Source: Gulosibacter hominis
GTDB taxonomy: Bacteria > Actinomycetota > Actinomycetes > Actinomycetales > Microbacteriaceae
Assembly: GCF_904842695.1 (NCBI RefSeq)
Contig: NZ_CAJGWQ010000001.1
Span: 434,001-498,000 of the forward strand
Direction: 5' to 3'
Length of the DNA: 64,000 bases
In this document: positions 42,581 through 52,045 of the stretch, one piece after another
Layout: the number at the start of each line of letters is the position of its first letter
Position numbering within the stretch: position 1 is the stretch's first letter
Made by a program: the position numbers and the translations under genes
The notes under the pieces: model-generated
What the model was told of the DNA's origin: nothing
What the model saw: the letters and a program-made list of their open reading frames with translations, nothing else
Databases searched by the model: none

Positions 42581-45500
42581 TCGGTTACCTCCGGAAGGAT
42601 GTGCAACGCGCAGGCTGCGGATGTGCCCCAGCTGCTGGTGCAGTGGGTGCCGAGCTCGGCAATGAATTGTGGCGCCGCGGCCGTTGCGCCCATGACTGGG
42701 TTATCGGGGTCTGCATCCTCTGCGGGCAGTACGCCGTGTTGCTGCAGCGCTATTCGAGCAAAGGTCTGACGAACTACCGCCAGCTCGGCCTCATCGAGAG
42801 GGAGATGCTCTATCAGCTCAAAATGGGGCGGCTTAACGACGTCCTTTTCAAATACCAGCCGCCCGGCACGAAACTGTTTTGACTCACCCTCGCGCTCAAT
42901 CACCTGCGCAAGCTGTTCGTCGAGCGCGCCCAGTTCATAGCCAATCTGGTAGGCCCAAAGCTGCGGGAGGTATTCCACCTGTTCGGCTTTCGCCGGACGC
43001 CGGCCAGTTTTAAAATCAACGATGCGCACACCGTGTTCGTCGGTTTCAATGCGGTCGATCTGTCCGGAAATATGCAGGGTGACGTCGACCTCGCCCGCTT
43101 CTGTAACGAGGTGCTCGTCAAACGAGCAGTGCATGGTTGTTTCATAGCCGATTGCTCGCTGTGAGCCCGGCCATTCCAAATATTCCCAGAGCCGCAGGGC
43201 CTTTCCTTCGGCTTTGCCGCGCTGCACTTCACCTGCCCAATCGGCCTCAAAGTCGAGCAATTGCAGCCGGTCATGCACCCACTGTTGGAACTCAACGACC
43301 GAATTGAATTTTGCTTCTTGTTCGAGCGCTTCGTGGATGATGTTCCCCACCGTCTGGGCCGACGAAGGGCTTCCGAAGGCGTGCTGTTCAATAAACCAGT
43401 TGAGCGGGCACGCCAAAAATCCCTTAATGGACGAGGGACGCAGCCGTAGCTCGGTGCGTGCGTTAGTCACGGTCACGAGCGGCGCCTCGGTGCTGCGGCC
43501 ACGGGCCGCGAACCACTCGGCCGGGTCGGCTCCGGGCACTCGCGCACGTGCCAGCCGGGTAAGCGCCAGGGCGGCATCGCGGTCGCCAGTGTTCGCAAGC
43601 TCACGGCGCAGGTGCCCGGTGAGTGCGCCCACACCCAGTAGGCGATAGTCGACTGCCAGTTCGTTGCTCAGCACCAGCTGCGGGTCAAGAAGTGGCAGCT
43701 GCAATTGCCGCAGATACGGCGAAGGCTGCACCTCGTCGCTATTGATCGCGGTGAGCAGCAAATAGTCGCTTGCCCGGCTCATTGCCGCCAGCAGCATCCG
43801 CGACTCGTCATAGAGCACCTGCCGACGCCGATCGATGATGTTCGCAGCGGCGTCATCTTGCAGCGCTTCAAGCAGCCTCCCCGCACCCAGCAGCGTGTCG
43901 CGCACGCGCAGGTTCGGCCAAGCGCCCTCGTTCACGCCGACCACTGCGACACCCCGCCAGGCGTATCCCACTGCCGAAGCCGGTGTGGTGAGGGTTACCG
44001 CATCTGTTCGCCGCGCCCCGCCGAGCGAGTCGTCGACCACACTGTTGTTGTGCCATTCGGCAAGAAACGCCTCGAGCGAGGCATCGGGGTTACGCTCAAC
44101 AAATCGCTTTGCTCGATCAAAAAGCGCAACCACCGCGTCAAGCCGTCGGTTAATTGCGACCGCTTCGGGGGTGTCGCCCAGCGCAGTGCGTTGCCACCGA
44201 GCATTGCGTTCGGGGTCGTCCCAGGCCACAAACAAAACGGTGTCAAGCGGCGCATGCGCTGCGAGCTGGCGCCGCATCCCGCGCAAAATCGTCACCAGCT
44301 GTCGCACCGCGCGGGCAAGCTGTTCGCTGGTGCGGTCCCCCTGTTCGAGCGCATCAAGCACATCCGAACCGATCGAGTGGCGTTCGTCAGCAATCTCAGC
44401 CGCGATCGTGGCGATCACAAGATCACTGCCCGACGAACACGCACCGGGTAGCACCGGCCACGGCTTCGCGGCGGCCTCGCTGTCACCCGCGCTAGCGCGC
44501 TGCGATGCGGCAATATCTGCCACCACCATTGCGCGCCGAATCCGGCGGAATTTCAACGCATCCACACCAAAAAGCTCCGAGGCAAGCACCCGCTGAATAT
44601 CGGCCAGCGACCACACTTTGGGGTCACACTGCGCGAGTTTCGCGAGCGTCAAAATTGCGCGCACCACCGAATCATCGGCGGCTCTTACCGGTGCATTCGT
44701 CGTGGTTGGAATACCCGCCCGGTTGAGGGTGCGCTCAATCGTGGTGAGCGTGGCACTGCTGCGGGCAATCACCGCCAATTGCGACCACGGCACCGACTCG
44801 AGCAGGTGCAGCCGGCGCAAATACCCGGCAACCAGCGTGGCCTCCTCGTGGATGCTGCCGACCTCAGCCATCGCGGCCTCGGGAAGCGACCGGACGGCAT
44901 CGCTTTTGTGCTCGGCTGCTTTTCCGCCCACAGCGGCACGATGCTGCCAGGCGTCGTCGGCCACACCGATGCGAGCGGCGAAGTCGGCGAACATTGTGCT
45001 GATAGCCGGTGTGTGCCGGAACCTGGTGTCAAGCACTTCGACCGGCGGCGCGGTTTCGCCTGCTGCCCGCCAGCTGCGGGCATACTCGGCAACACCGCCG
45101 TGGTAGGGGCCGGTGGCGACATCGGGATCCCCAAAACTGATGATCCGGGCGCCGCGCGCCTCAAATGCCGCAATCAGCTGGCGGGCCGATTCGGTGAGCT
45201 CTTGCGCATCGTCAATTACCACCAATTTGATTTCGGCATCGGCAGCCGGCAGCACCCCCGCTGCCACAAGATTCGCCGCAAGCGCGGTCATATTCGCAAC
45301 GTCGTAGCTCGCATCGTAAGCCGAACCGAGCACATATTGGTAGTCGTTTGACAGCCGCGACACAGCCCGCCAGAGCGCCCGGTGCCGCTGGCGCTTGGCC
45401 ACCGCGTCGCTGTACGGCAAGCTCAGCTCGGCTAGTTGTTCGGGACTCACACCGTATGTAGCCATCGCTGCAAAAAGTTCACGCAGCTCGGCACGGAATC

Positions 45501-45981
45501 CAGCCAGCTGCGGAGTTTCGGGTGAGAAGTTTTCGGGCCAGGGCAGTTCACTGCGATACCGCGATGGCGCAGCGTCGGGGTCGGTGGCACCGGCGATGAC
45601 ATCGCGCAAAATGGCGTCCTGCTGCGAACCGGTCAGCAGCCGCGGCGGAGTCTGACCATTGCGGGCGCGATCTATAGCCACTATTTCGTGCGAAATCGAA
45701 GCGACCGTGCGCCCCAGTCCCCCGCCACGCACCGCGGTTTGCAGCCGGGCCGCAATGCGCTCCCGCAGTTCGGCTGCCTGTTTACGATTGGCCGCCAGCG
45801 CGAGCACCTGTTCGGGCTGGCGGCCGGCAGTGACATGCGCCGCAACCATTTCAATGAGCAGCGTGGTTTTACCACTGCCGGGAGCCCCCAGCACGGCAAA
45901 AGACTCGTCGTGGCTGCGGGCCAGAATCTCCCGCTGCCGATCACTCAGCGGAATCGACGCGCTGGCTGCTTGTTCGCTCAT
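42577..45981 (-). CDS. adnA: Helicase-nuclease subunit AdnA
   Basis: An 1134-residue partner of AdnB: Walker A LGAPGSGKTT (residues 31-40), a degenerate motif II (VVIDDAQELTESAR) and a C-terminal RecB-family nuclease with RIVDFKTGRRPAKAEQ and LPQLWAYQIGYE. The less canonical ATPase motifs fit AdnA, whose ATPase is the secondary one in mycobacteria. The ATG at 45981 (MSEQAASASIPLSDRQ) is chosen because a longer reading to 46176 would run through the DUF3107 gene on the other strand. Divergent from DUF3107 across 88 bp. Role: processing of double-strand breaks together with AdnB. Confidence 0.92.
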   Translation of the reverse strand: MSEQAASASIPLSDRQREILARSHDESFAVLGAPGSGKTTLLIEMVAAHVTAGRQPEQVLALAANRKQAAELRERIAARLQTAVRGGGLGRTVASISHEIVAIDRARNGQTPPRLLTGSQQDAILRDVIAGATDPDAAPSRYRSELPWPENFSPETPQLAGFRAELRELFAAMATYGVSPEQLAELSLPYSDAVAKRQRHRALWRAVSRLSNDYQYVLGSAYDASYDVANMTALAANLVAAGVLPAADAEIKLVVIDDAQELTESARQLIAAFEARGARIISFGDPDVATGPYHGGVAEYARSWRAAGETAPPVEVLDTRFRHTPAISTMFADFAARIGVADDAWQHRAAVGGKAAEHKSDAVRSLPEAAMAEVGSIHEEATLVAGYLRRLHLLESVPWSQLAVIARSSATLTTIERTLNRAGIPTTTNAPVRAADDSVVRAILTLAKLAQCDPKVWSLADIQRVLASELFGVDALKFRRIRRAMVVADIAASQRASAGDSEAAAKPWPVLPGACSSGSDLVIATIAAEIADERHSIGSDVLDALEQGDRTSEQLARAVRQLVTILRGMRRQLAAHAPLDTVLFVAWDDPERNARWQRTALGDTPEAVAINRRLDAVVALFDRAKRFVERNPDASLEAFLAEWHNNSVVDDSLGGARRTDAVTLTTPASAVGYAWRGVAVVGVNEGAWPNLRVRDTLLGAGRLLEALQDDAAANIIDRRRQVLYDESRMLLAAMSRASDYLLLTAINSDEVQPSPYLRQLQLPLLDPQLVLSNELAVDYRLLGVGALTGHLRRELANTGDRDAALALTRLARARVPGADPAEWFAARGRSTEAPLVTVTNARTELRLRPSSIKGFLACPLNWFIEQHAFGSPSSAQTVGNIIHEALEQEAKFNSVVEFQQWVHDRLQLLDFEADWAGEVQRGKAEGKALRLWEYLEWPGSQRAIGYETTMHCSFDEHLVTEAGEVDVTLHISGQIDRIETDEHGVRIVDFKTGRRPAKAEQVEYLPQLWAYQIGYELGALDEQLAQVIEREGESKQFRAGRLVFEKDVVKPPHFELIEHLPLDEAELAVVRQTFARIALQQHGVLPAEDADPDNPVMGATAAAPQFIAELGTHCTSSWGTSAACALHILPEVTE

Positions 45982-46069
45982 GGCATTCACCGTACTTGCT
46001 GCCTCCGACACTTTTCGCCGACTAGGCTGTCGAACCGTAAGCACCCGCCAAATAGCGAAAGGTTTCTCC

Positions 46070-46282
46070 GTGGAACTGCGTATCGGTATCCTGCACTCGC
46101 CCCGTGAACTCAGCTTTGAGACCAACGCCAGCTCGGCAGAGGTTGAGCAGCTCGTGACCGGCGGCGACTCGATCATTCGTTTCGAGGATGACCGCCAGCG
46201 CGTCTATCTCGTGAACCGCGAGCAAATCGCCTACGTAGAAATCGGCGAAGAGGCCGCCCGCCGCGTTGGGTTTGTCGCCTAA
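46070..46282 (+). CDS. DUF3107 family protein
   Basis: A 70-residue protein matching DUF3107 (Rv3208A/TB9.4 type): VELRIGILHSPRELSFETNA, then IRFEDDRQRVYLVNREQIAYVE. The GTG at 46070 has GAAAGG at eight bases; the long upstream reading would overlap adnA. Small, beta-rich, cytoplasmic; function unknown. Its stop overlaps the start of the next gene (TAATG), so they are coupled. Confidence 0.88.
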   Translation: MELRIGILHSPRELSFETNASSAEVEQLVTGGDSIIRFEDDRQRVYLVNREQIAYVEIGEEAARRVGFVA

Positions 46283-46644
46283 TGTCGGCTCTCATCGCAC
46301 TGGCGATTGGTGTGGTCTGCGGCGTTGTCGCCCACACCATTGCCACGCCCAAGGGGCTGGTGCATCCGCTGCTGCTGCCGGGAATCGGTGCGGCTGTGGC
46401 AGCCTGTACCTGGGCGGCACTCATTTGGCTCGGCCGGCTGCTGAGCTGGCCGGCGCTTGAGCCCACCGCGGTCGCGCCGTGGGTGGTGCTCGTGATTGTC
46501 GTTACGGTGACCGTGTTTCTCAGCGCCACCGGCATGGCGAAACGTCGTCAGGCCGATGACAAAGACCTCTTTGACCGACTCAGCCACGTCGGTCGCGTGA
46601 ACATTCAACCCGGCGAAGTCGACGAGGCCGCGCCCACACAGTAA
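46282..46644 (+). CDS. Hypothetical membrane protein
   Basis: A 120-residue protein with three hydrophobic segments (SALIALAIGVVCGVVAHTI, LLLPGIGAAVAACTWAALIW, WVVLVIVVTVTVFLSA) and a charged cytoplasmic tail (RRQADDKDLFDRLSHVG). Its start shares a base with the DUF3107 stop. Small membrane proteins of this form accompany DUF3107 in related actinobacteria as I recall; function unknown. Confidence 0.75.
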   Translation: MSALIALAIGVVCGVVAHTIATPKGLVHPLLLPGIGAAVAACTWAALIWLGRLLSWPALEPTAVAPWVVLVIVVTVTVFLSATGMAKRRQADDKDLFDRLSHVGRVNIQPGEVDEAAPTQ

Positions 46645-46711
46645 CTGTCGGCGATGAGCTACCGGTGCTCAGCTGCTGGCGATCAGTCACTAGCCAACGC
46701 GGCAGCGCGGC

Positions 46712-47974
46712 TCAGGAGTGTTCGAGGTCAGACACGCCCAGGTGTGTCACCGGGCAAACATCTTGTTCGAGCGTGTCAGCGTCAATACCAGACTGCTCAC
46801 CGATTCCGTACAGGTGCTCCATAGCTCGCAGGTATTCGGCGGTGCGGCCCTGTTCGGCGGCAAGCCGGGCACGGGTTGATGGCACGTGCAACAGTCGGGT
46901 CGCCAGCCGCCGCAGCGATCGTGCGGCGTCTTCGTGCGTCAGTTCGCGCTGCGGCAACCGGGCGACTTCGTCATCCACCAGCGCCATCACCGATTCGCGC
47001 AGCCCAACCACCGCCGGGTCGACCGCGCGCACGCGCAGCTTGGTCAGGGTTTCGGCGATGCCCTCATTCACAATCGCACCGGCCCGGCGCGTGTCCTCAT
47101 CAATCCCGCTACCGAGTGCCTCCTGGATGCGGGCCAGATCGATCAGCTGCGTTTCTTCGCGCTGGCCCACTTCGGGGTCAACATCGCGCGCGAGCGACAG
47201 GTCAAGAAAAATCTTTGGCCCCGCCACCTCCGACAGCAGCTGCGGAGTGATCACGTGTCCGCCGCGGCCACGGCAGGTAACAATGAGGTCTGCTATGGCA
47301 ATACCGGCTTCCAGATCAGGCTGGTCTGCCACATCGTGACTGGCAGCAAAACGCTCGCCGCGGCCGCTGGCCGAGTGCACGGCAATATTTGCCACACCGC
47401 GGCGGCGCAGCGCAGCAAGCACGGCACCGGCATAGGCGCCCGTGCCGACGATCAGCACCGACAGTTTCGCCCAGTCAGCCACCTCAAGAAGATCGAGCCC
47501 CTCGCTCACTACCGAGCGACCGGCGCCCTCAAGCGTGGTTTCGTGTGAGACACGGCGCGAGGTGCGCAGTGCATCGTCAATCGCAATATTGAGCATATGC
47601 GTCGATTCGCCGGCTTCACGAGCATCGGTGAGCGCGCGTTTGAGCTGCCCGGCAATTTCGCGCTCGCCAACCACCATCGATTCGAGCCCGGCAGCGACGC
47701 GGAAAAGATGCCCGAGTGCCGCCTCGCCGAGGTAGAGGTCCCAGGCGGGCGGCGTATCAAATTGCGCGTTCAGCACCGTTCGCAGGTCGGCCGCACCGGG
47801 TTCATCGGTGTCGAGCAGCACCTCAACCCGGTTGCACGTGCTCAAGACCACCGAGCCGGCAACCGCCGATGACTTCCGAAGCTGGGTTACGGCTTCGTCG
47901 ATGCCACTGGCGATTCGCTCAACTTCCGAGAGCCCCTGACGATCATGCTGAAGAGAAAAAACATGCAGAGTCAC
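46712..47974 (-). CDS. hemA: Glutamyl-tRNA reductase
   Basis: A 420-residue enzyme of the C5 pathway: it reduces glutamyl-tRNA-Glu to glutamate-1-semialdehyde with NADPH. The catalytic Cys47 lies in LSTCNRVEV, the substrate-binding region GLESMVVGEREIAGQLK follows, and the NADPH-binding domain begins at VLIVGTGAYAGAVLAALRRRG; a C-terminal dimerisation helix region closes it. Start GTG 47974 with GAGAG upstream. It is divergent from the hemE-hemY-hemCD-hemB-hemL operon across 92 bp, so both may share control. The Gly-rich loop here reads GTGAYA where many homologues have GAGxMG. Confidence 0.95.
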   Translation of the reverse strand: MTLHVFSLQHDRQGLSEVERIASGIDEAVTQLRKSSAVAGSVVLSTCNRVEVLLDTDEPGAADLRTVLNAQFDTPPAWDLYLGEAALGHLFRVAAGLESMVVGEREIAGQLKRALTDAREAGESTHMLNIAIDDALRTSRRVSHETTLEGAGRSVVSEGLDLLEVADWAKLSVLIVGTGAYAGAVLAALRRRGVANIAVHSASGRGERFAASHDVADQPDLEAGIAIADLIVTCRGRGGHVITPQLLSEVAGPKIFLDLSLARDVDPEVGQREETQLIDLARIQEALGSGIDEDTRRAGAIVNEGIAETLTKLRVRAVDPAVVGLRESVMALVDDEVARLPQRELTHEDAARSLRRLATRLLHVPSTRARLAAEQGRTAEYLRAMEHLYGIGEQSGIDADTLEQDVCPVTHLGVSDLEHS

Positions 47975-48066
47975 AGTGCTCTCTATTCAACCACTTTCTG
48001 CGCGATAAGGCTCCGCCGACCCGCCCGCCCCGACTGCCTGCAGCTGTGGCAAGATTGAGAGTTACT

Positions 48067-49074
48067 ATGAGTGCTCTTCTTTCTGCGCTGCAGGGCAAGC
48101 GGCCAGACCGTCTTCCGGTGTGGTTCATGCGCCAGGCAGGTCGTTCACTTCCCGAATATCGCAAGGCTCGCGAGGGCACCACAATCCTCGAAGCCTGCTT
48201 GCTTCCCGAACTTGCGGCCGAGATCACGCTGCAACCGGTGCGTCGTCACGGCGTGGATGCGGCAATCTTTTTTTCAGACATCATGACGCCGCTGGTGTTG
48301 GCCGGTGTTGATGTTGACATTGTTTCGGGTGTTGGCCCGGTGGTCGAAAACCCGGTGCGCACCCGCGCGGATGTTGACCGCATCGTCGAACACGAAATCA
48401 CCGACAGCAGCGCCATCACCGAAGCGGTATCGATCATCGTCCGTGAACTCGGGGATGCGACCCCGCTGATTGGCTTTGCCGGCGCCCCGTTCACCCTCGC
48501 GGCCTACCTGGTTGAGGGTCGCGGCACTCGCGACCACCTGCGGGCACGCAGCATGATGCACGCCGATCCCGAGGCCTGGGGCCGGTTGCTCGACTGGGCC
48601 GCGAAACTTTCGGGACAGTTTTTGGATGCGCAGATCGCCGCGGGCGCTCGGGCCGTGCAGCTATTCGATTCGTGGGCCGGTTCGCTCAGCCGGGCCGACT
48701 ACCTCGAATATGTCCAGCCGCACTCGGCCACCGCGCTTGCACCGATCGCCGGACGGGTGCCGCGCATCCACTTTGGCGTGGGGACCCGCCACCTGCTGCC
48801 CGATATGGCAGCCATCGGTGTTGAGGCGCTCGGTGTCGACTACCGCACGCCGCTCGATGAGGCGGCGCAGCTGGTGCCCGACCTGCCACTACAGGGCAAT
48901 ATCGACCCGGCACTTTTGGCAGCCGGTTGGCCCGCCCTCGAGGCACACGCGCGCGATGTGGTGCGGCGCGGGCAGGTGGCTCCCGCCCACATCGTGAATC
49001 TCGGCCACGGAGTTCCGCCAACTACCGACCCGCAGGTGCTGACCGACCTGGTAGCACTCATCCACGAACTGTGA
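48067..49074 (+). CDS. hemE: Uroporphyrinogen decarboxylase
   Basis: A 335-residue enzyme that decarboxylates uroporphyrinogen III to coproporphyrinogen III. The N-terminal signature RLPVWFMRQAGRSLPEYR and the conserved FSDIMTPL (catalytic Asp), GFAGAPFTLAAYLVEG and LQGNIDP motifs are present. The ATG at 48067 (MSALLSALQG) is chosen; a longer upstream reading runs antisense to hemA. First gene of the five-gene heme operon; its stop overlaps the hemY start by 4 bases (GTGA). Confidence 0.96.
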   Translation: MSALLSALQGKRPDRLPVWFMRQAGRSLPEYRKAREGTTILEACLLPELAAEITLQPVRRHGVDAAIFFSDIMTPLVLAGVDVDIVSGVGPVVENPVRTRADVDRIVEHEITDSSAITEAVSIIVRELGDATPLIGFAGAPFTLAAYLVEGRGTRDHLRARSMMHADPEAWGRLLDWAAKLSGQFLDAQIAAGARAVQLFDSWAGSLSRADYLEYVQPHSATALAPIAGRVPRIHFGVGTRHLLPDMAAIGVEALGVDYRTPLDEAAQLVPDLPLQGNIDPALLAAGWPALEAHARDVVRRGQVAPAHIVNLGHGVPPTTDPQVLTDLVALIHEL

Positions 49075-50408
49075 CCCAGGTCGTTGTTGTCGGCGGCGGT
49101 ATCGCCGGGCTATTGACGGCCGTGCGGCTGAGTGAGCGCGGCCACAGCGTCACGCTGCTCGAGGCACAGCCGCAGCTCGGTGGCATGATCACCTCGATCA
49201 CGGTTGGGGATGCGCTCGTGGATGCGGGTGCCGAGGCATACGCGGTTCGCGGCGGCACGGTGCGTGCCCTGTGCGATGAACTCGGCCTTGCGGTAGCGCC
49301 ACCGCGCGGCACCTCGCAGCTGTGGTGGCAGCACGGTAGCAACCCGATGGCCACCGGCGTGTTGGGTATCCCCAGCTCGCTCGATGACCCCGCCCTCGGT
49401 GCGCTCAGCTCCGACGAGTACCAGCTCGCGGCCGCCGAACCGCAGCTTGACCGCGCGGTGGGCGCCGATTCGACCACCCTCGCCGAACTTGTGCGCCTGC
49501 GCCTGGGCGAGGCGGTGTTGACGAAGCTGGTGGCGCCGGTGACTCGCGGTGTTTATGCGCTTTCGCCCGAGCAAATGCCGCTCGCCGAATTTGCGCCGCA
49601 GCTGCTGCCAAAAATCGCCCAGACCGGCTCGTTGATCGCCGCGGTGGCACAGCTTCGCGGCCCTGGAAGCGCCGCGGTAGAGCAGCCGGTGGGCGGTATG
49701 TTCCGGCTCATCGAGGCGCTCCGCGAGCGCTTTATTGCCGCGGGTGGCACGCTCCGCACCGATACGGCTGCCACCAGACTCGAACCAGGTGCGTCTGGGA
49801 TCACCGTGTGCGCCGCCGACGATCTCAGATTCAATGCCGACCAACTGGTGCTCGCCACCGCGGCACAGCCGGCTGCATGGCTGCTGGCCACGCTGGGAGT
49901 TGAACTTACGCCGCCGCCGGTGCGCACCATCCGGTCGGTCATTCTCACCGCCAAAAAGCCCGAGTTTGCCGCGCATCCGATTGGTTCGGGAGCCGTGGTG
50001 GCCGAACCCGACGGTGTCGGCGCCAAAGCAATCACGCACTATTCGGCAAAATGGTCGTGGGCACCCGAACACGTGTTTCGGATGACCTATCCCCCACATG
50101 CCCGCCCCACCCTTGAGGGCGCGGTGGGCGACCTCGCGCGTCTCACCGGGGTGCCGATAACAGCAGCGGACATCACCGGTTTTGCCTCGCTGGCGTGGGA
50201 ATCGGTGCCCACCCGCATCAGCCCCGCTGAACGCACCGCAATTCGCGAACAAGCAAGCGCCGCCGGCGTTGCACTTGTAGGTGCATGGCTCGACGGTAAC
50301 GGCATTGCACCGGCAATCGCCGGCGTGGCGCAATTGCTCGAACACGATTGGGTTAATAGCGCGCCCGCTTCGGCTGGCGATATGACTCACACAGGGAGTG
50401 ATTCGTGA
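49071..50408 (+). CDS. hemY: Protoporphyrinogen/coproporphyrinogen oxidase (HemY/CgoX)
   Basis: A 445-residue FAD enzyme. The dinucleotide-binding motif VVVVGGGIAGLLTAVRLSERG is at the very N-terminus (VVGGGIAGL) and GGMITSITV and a C-terminal GAWLDGNGIAPAI flavin region follow. In actinobacteria this protein normally oxidises coproporphyrinogen III to coproporphyrin III in the coproporphyrin-dependent pathway (CgoX); ferrochelatase (HemH/CpfC) and HemQ/ChdC, which would confirm that route, are not in this window. Start GTG 49071 overlaps the hemE stop; its own stop overlaps the hemCD start. Confidence 0.92.
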   Translation: MTQVVVVGGGIAGLLTAVRLSERGHSVTLLEAQPQLGGMITSITVGDALVDAGAEAYAVRGGTVRALCDELGLAVAPPRGTSQLWWQHGSNPMATGVLGIPSSLDDPALGALSSDEYQLAAAEPQLDRAVGADSTTLAELVRLRLGEAVLTKLVAPVTRGVYALSPEQMPLAEFAPQLLPKIAQTGSLIAAVAQLRGPGSAAVEQPVGGMFRLIEALRERFIAAGGTLRTDTAATRLEPGASGITVCAADDLRFNADQLVLATAAQPAAWLLATLGVELTPPPVRTIRSVILTAKKPEFAAHPIGSGAVVAEPDGVGAKAITHYSAKWSWAPEHVFRMTYPPHARPTLEGAVGDLARLTGVPITAADITGFASLAWESVPTRISPAERTAIREQASAAGVALVGAWLDGNGIAPAIAGVAQLLEHDWVNSAPASAGDMTHTGSDS

Positions 50409-52045
50409 AACTCAAGCTCGGTACCCGAGGCTCAGCCCTCGCCGTCTCGCAATCGGAGCAGGTTGCCGATGCGCTGCGAGCCCGCGGCCACGAGGTTGAA
50501 CTCGTGCGCATCCGCACCGGCGGTGATGTGGCCCGCGGTTCGCTCACCCAGCTCGGTGGCGTGGGCGTATTTGCCGCCGAACTGCGCATCGCACTGCTCA
50601 ACGGCGAATGCGATTTTGCCGTGCACTCGCTCAAAGACCTGCCCACGCAGCCGGTTGAGGGGCTGACCATCGCCGCCGTCCCAGCTCGCGTCGATCACCG
50701 CGACGCGCTGTGCGCTCGTGACGGCCTCACGCTCGCCCAGCTTCCCACCGGCGCTACCGTCGGCACCGGATCGCCCCGACGGGTCGCGCAGCTGCGCCAG
50801 CTCCGCCCGGATCTGCGCTATGTGGATGTGCGTGGCAATGTCGGCACTCGACTCGCGCGAGTATCGGCCGCCGACCTCGACGCCGTTGTGCTGGCGGCGG
50901 CGGGCCTCGAGCGGCTCGGCATGACCGAACACATCACCGACTATCTCGAGCTGCTGCCCTCTCCCGGGCAGGGCGCGCTCGCGCTTGAATGCCGCACCGA
51001 CAACACCGAGGTGATGGCTGCGCTCGCCGCCCTCGATCATCCCGAAACGGCTCGTGCGGTGCATGCCGAGCGCCAGATGCTCGCTGAACTCGGCGGTGGC
51101 TGCGCCGCGCCAATCGGCGCCCTCGGCCGCGGCGGCACCCTCGAAGCCGGGGTGTTTGCGCTCGACGGCAGCGCTGCGGTAACCCACTCGATGCCGCTAG
51201 CGGAGAACGCCGGTGCGCTCGCGGCGCAGCAGCTGCTGCGGCAGGGCGCGGCCGATATTGCCGAGCTGGATGCATCCCGACCGTCACGCCTGGCTGAGCT
51301 CCACGACGACTCGTCGCTGTGGCGCGGCGCGAACGTGCTTGCGGGGATGCACGTGTTTTTCCCCCGCGCCGATGAGGGTGACCTGCTGGCGGCGCTGCGG
51401 GCATCCGGTGCCGAGGTGACTGCCGAACCGGTGCAGCGACGGGTGCCGCTCGCCACCGACCGCACGTTCGAAGGCGCCGACTGGATCGCGGTGACCTCGC
51501 CGGCAACGTTCACGGTGCTCGAACAGCTGAGTTTGCGCATCCCCGAATCAGCCAGACTCGCAGTGGTCGGCCTGGGCACCGCAACTGCAGCGCGCGAACA
51601 CGGCTACCGTGTCGATCTGCTGCCGGTGGGCGGCGAATCGAGCGCGGCGTCGCTCGCTGAAGCCTGGCCGGTCGGGTCGGGCCGCGTGCTCATCCCCGGT
51701 TCGGCACTGTCATCACCGGTGCTCGCGGCCGGGCTGCGCAAAAAAGGGTATGCGGTTGAAACGCTGCCGGTGTACACGATGGAACCGGTCGAGTCCCTCC
51801 CCCGGCGCCTCGTCAGCGACTATCGCAGCGGACATTTTGATGCCGTCGTGGTGTTATCGGGTTCGATGGGCACCGCGATCGAGCAGCTGCTCGGTTGGCA
51901 TCCCGAAACCGCAGTCGTGGCATTCGGCCCGCCCTCGGCAGCATCCCTGCACCACCGCTCGGTACCCGTGGCCGCCCAGGCAGCCACACAGGATGCCGAC
52001 GGCCTTATCCAAGCACTCGCAACCATCAGAAAGCACAGCGCATGA
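50405..52045 (+). CDS. hemC: Hydroxymethylbilane synthase fused to uroporphyrinogen-III synthase (HemCD)
   Basis: A 546-residue bifunctional protein. Residues 1 to ~300 are porphobilinogen deaminase (KLGTRGSALAVSQSEQV, VHSLKDLPTQ, GTGSPRRVAQLRQLRPD) with the dipyrromethane-carrying Cys233 in LGGGCAAPIGA. Residues ~325-546 are a HemD-like domain with its weakly conserved pattern (HVFFPRADEGDLLAALRASG, WIAVTSPATFTVLEQL, VVVLSGSMGTAIEQLL, VVAFGPPSAASL). The fusion channels hydroxymethylbilane, which cyclises spontaneously to the dead-end isomer I, straight to HemD. No separate hemD is in the cluster. Both ends overlap neighbouring genes by 4 bases. Confidence 0.93.
   Translation: MKLKLGTRGSALAVSQSEQVADALRARGHEVELVRIRTGGDVARGSLTQLGGVGVFAAELRIALLNGECDFAVHSLKDLPTQPVEGLTIAAVPARVDHRDALCARDGLTLAQLPTGATVGTGSPRRVAQLRQLRPDLRYVDVRGNVGTRLARVSAADLDAVVLAAAGLERLGMTEHITDYLELLPSPGQGALALECRTDNTEVMAALAALDHPETARAVHAERQMLAELGGGCAAPIGALGRGGTLEAGVFALDGSAAVTHSMPLAENAGALAAQQLLRQGAADIAELDASRPSRLAELHDDSSLWRGANVLAGMHVFFPRADEGDLLAALRASGAEVTAEPVQRRVPLATDRTFEGADWIAVTSPATFTVLEQLSLRIPESARLAVVGLGTATAAREHGYRVDLLPVGGESSAASLAEAWPVGSGRVLIPGSALSSPVLAAGLRKKGYAVETLPVYTMEPVESLPRRLVSDYRSGHFDAVVVLSGSMGTAIEQLLGWHPETAVVAFGPPSAASLHHRSVPVAAQAATQDADGLIQALATIRKHSA

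Noticed and set aside
49110-50390. Minus-strand frame of 426 codons and a similar one at 53052-54140
   Set aside because: Both are complements of hemY and hemL coding sequence, Gly/His/Arg-rich, typical high-G+C shadows.
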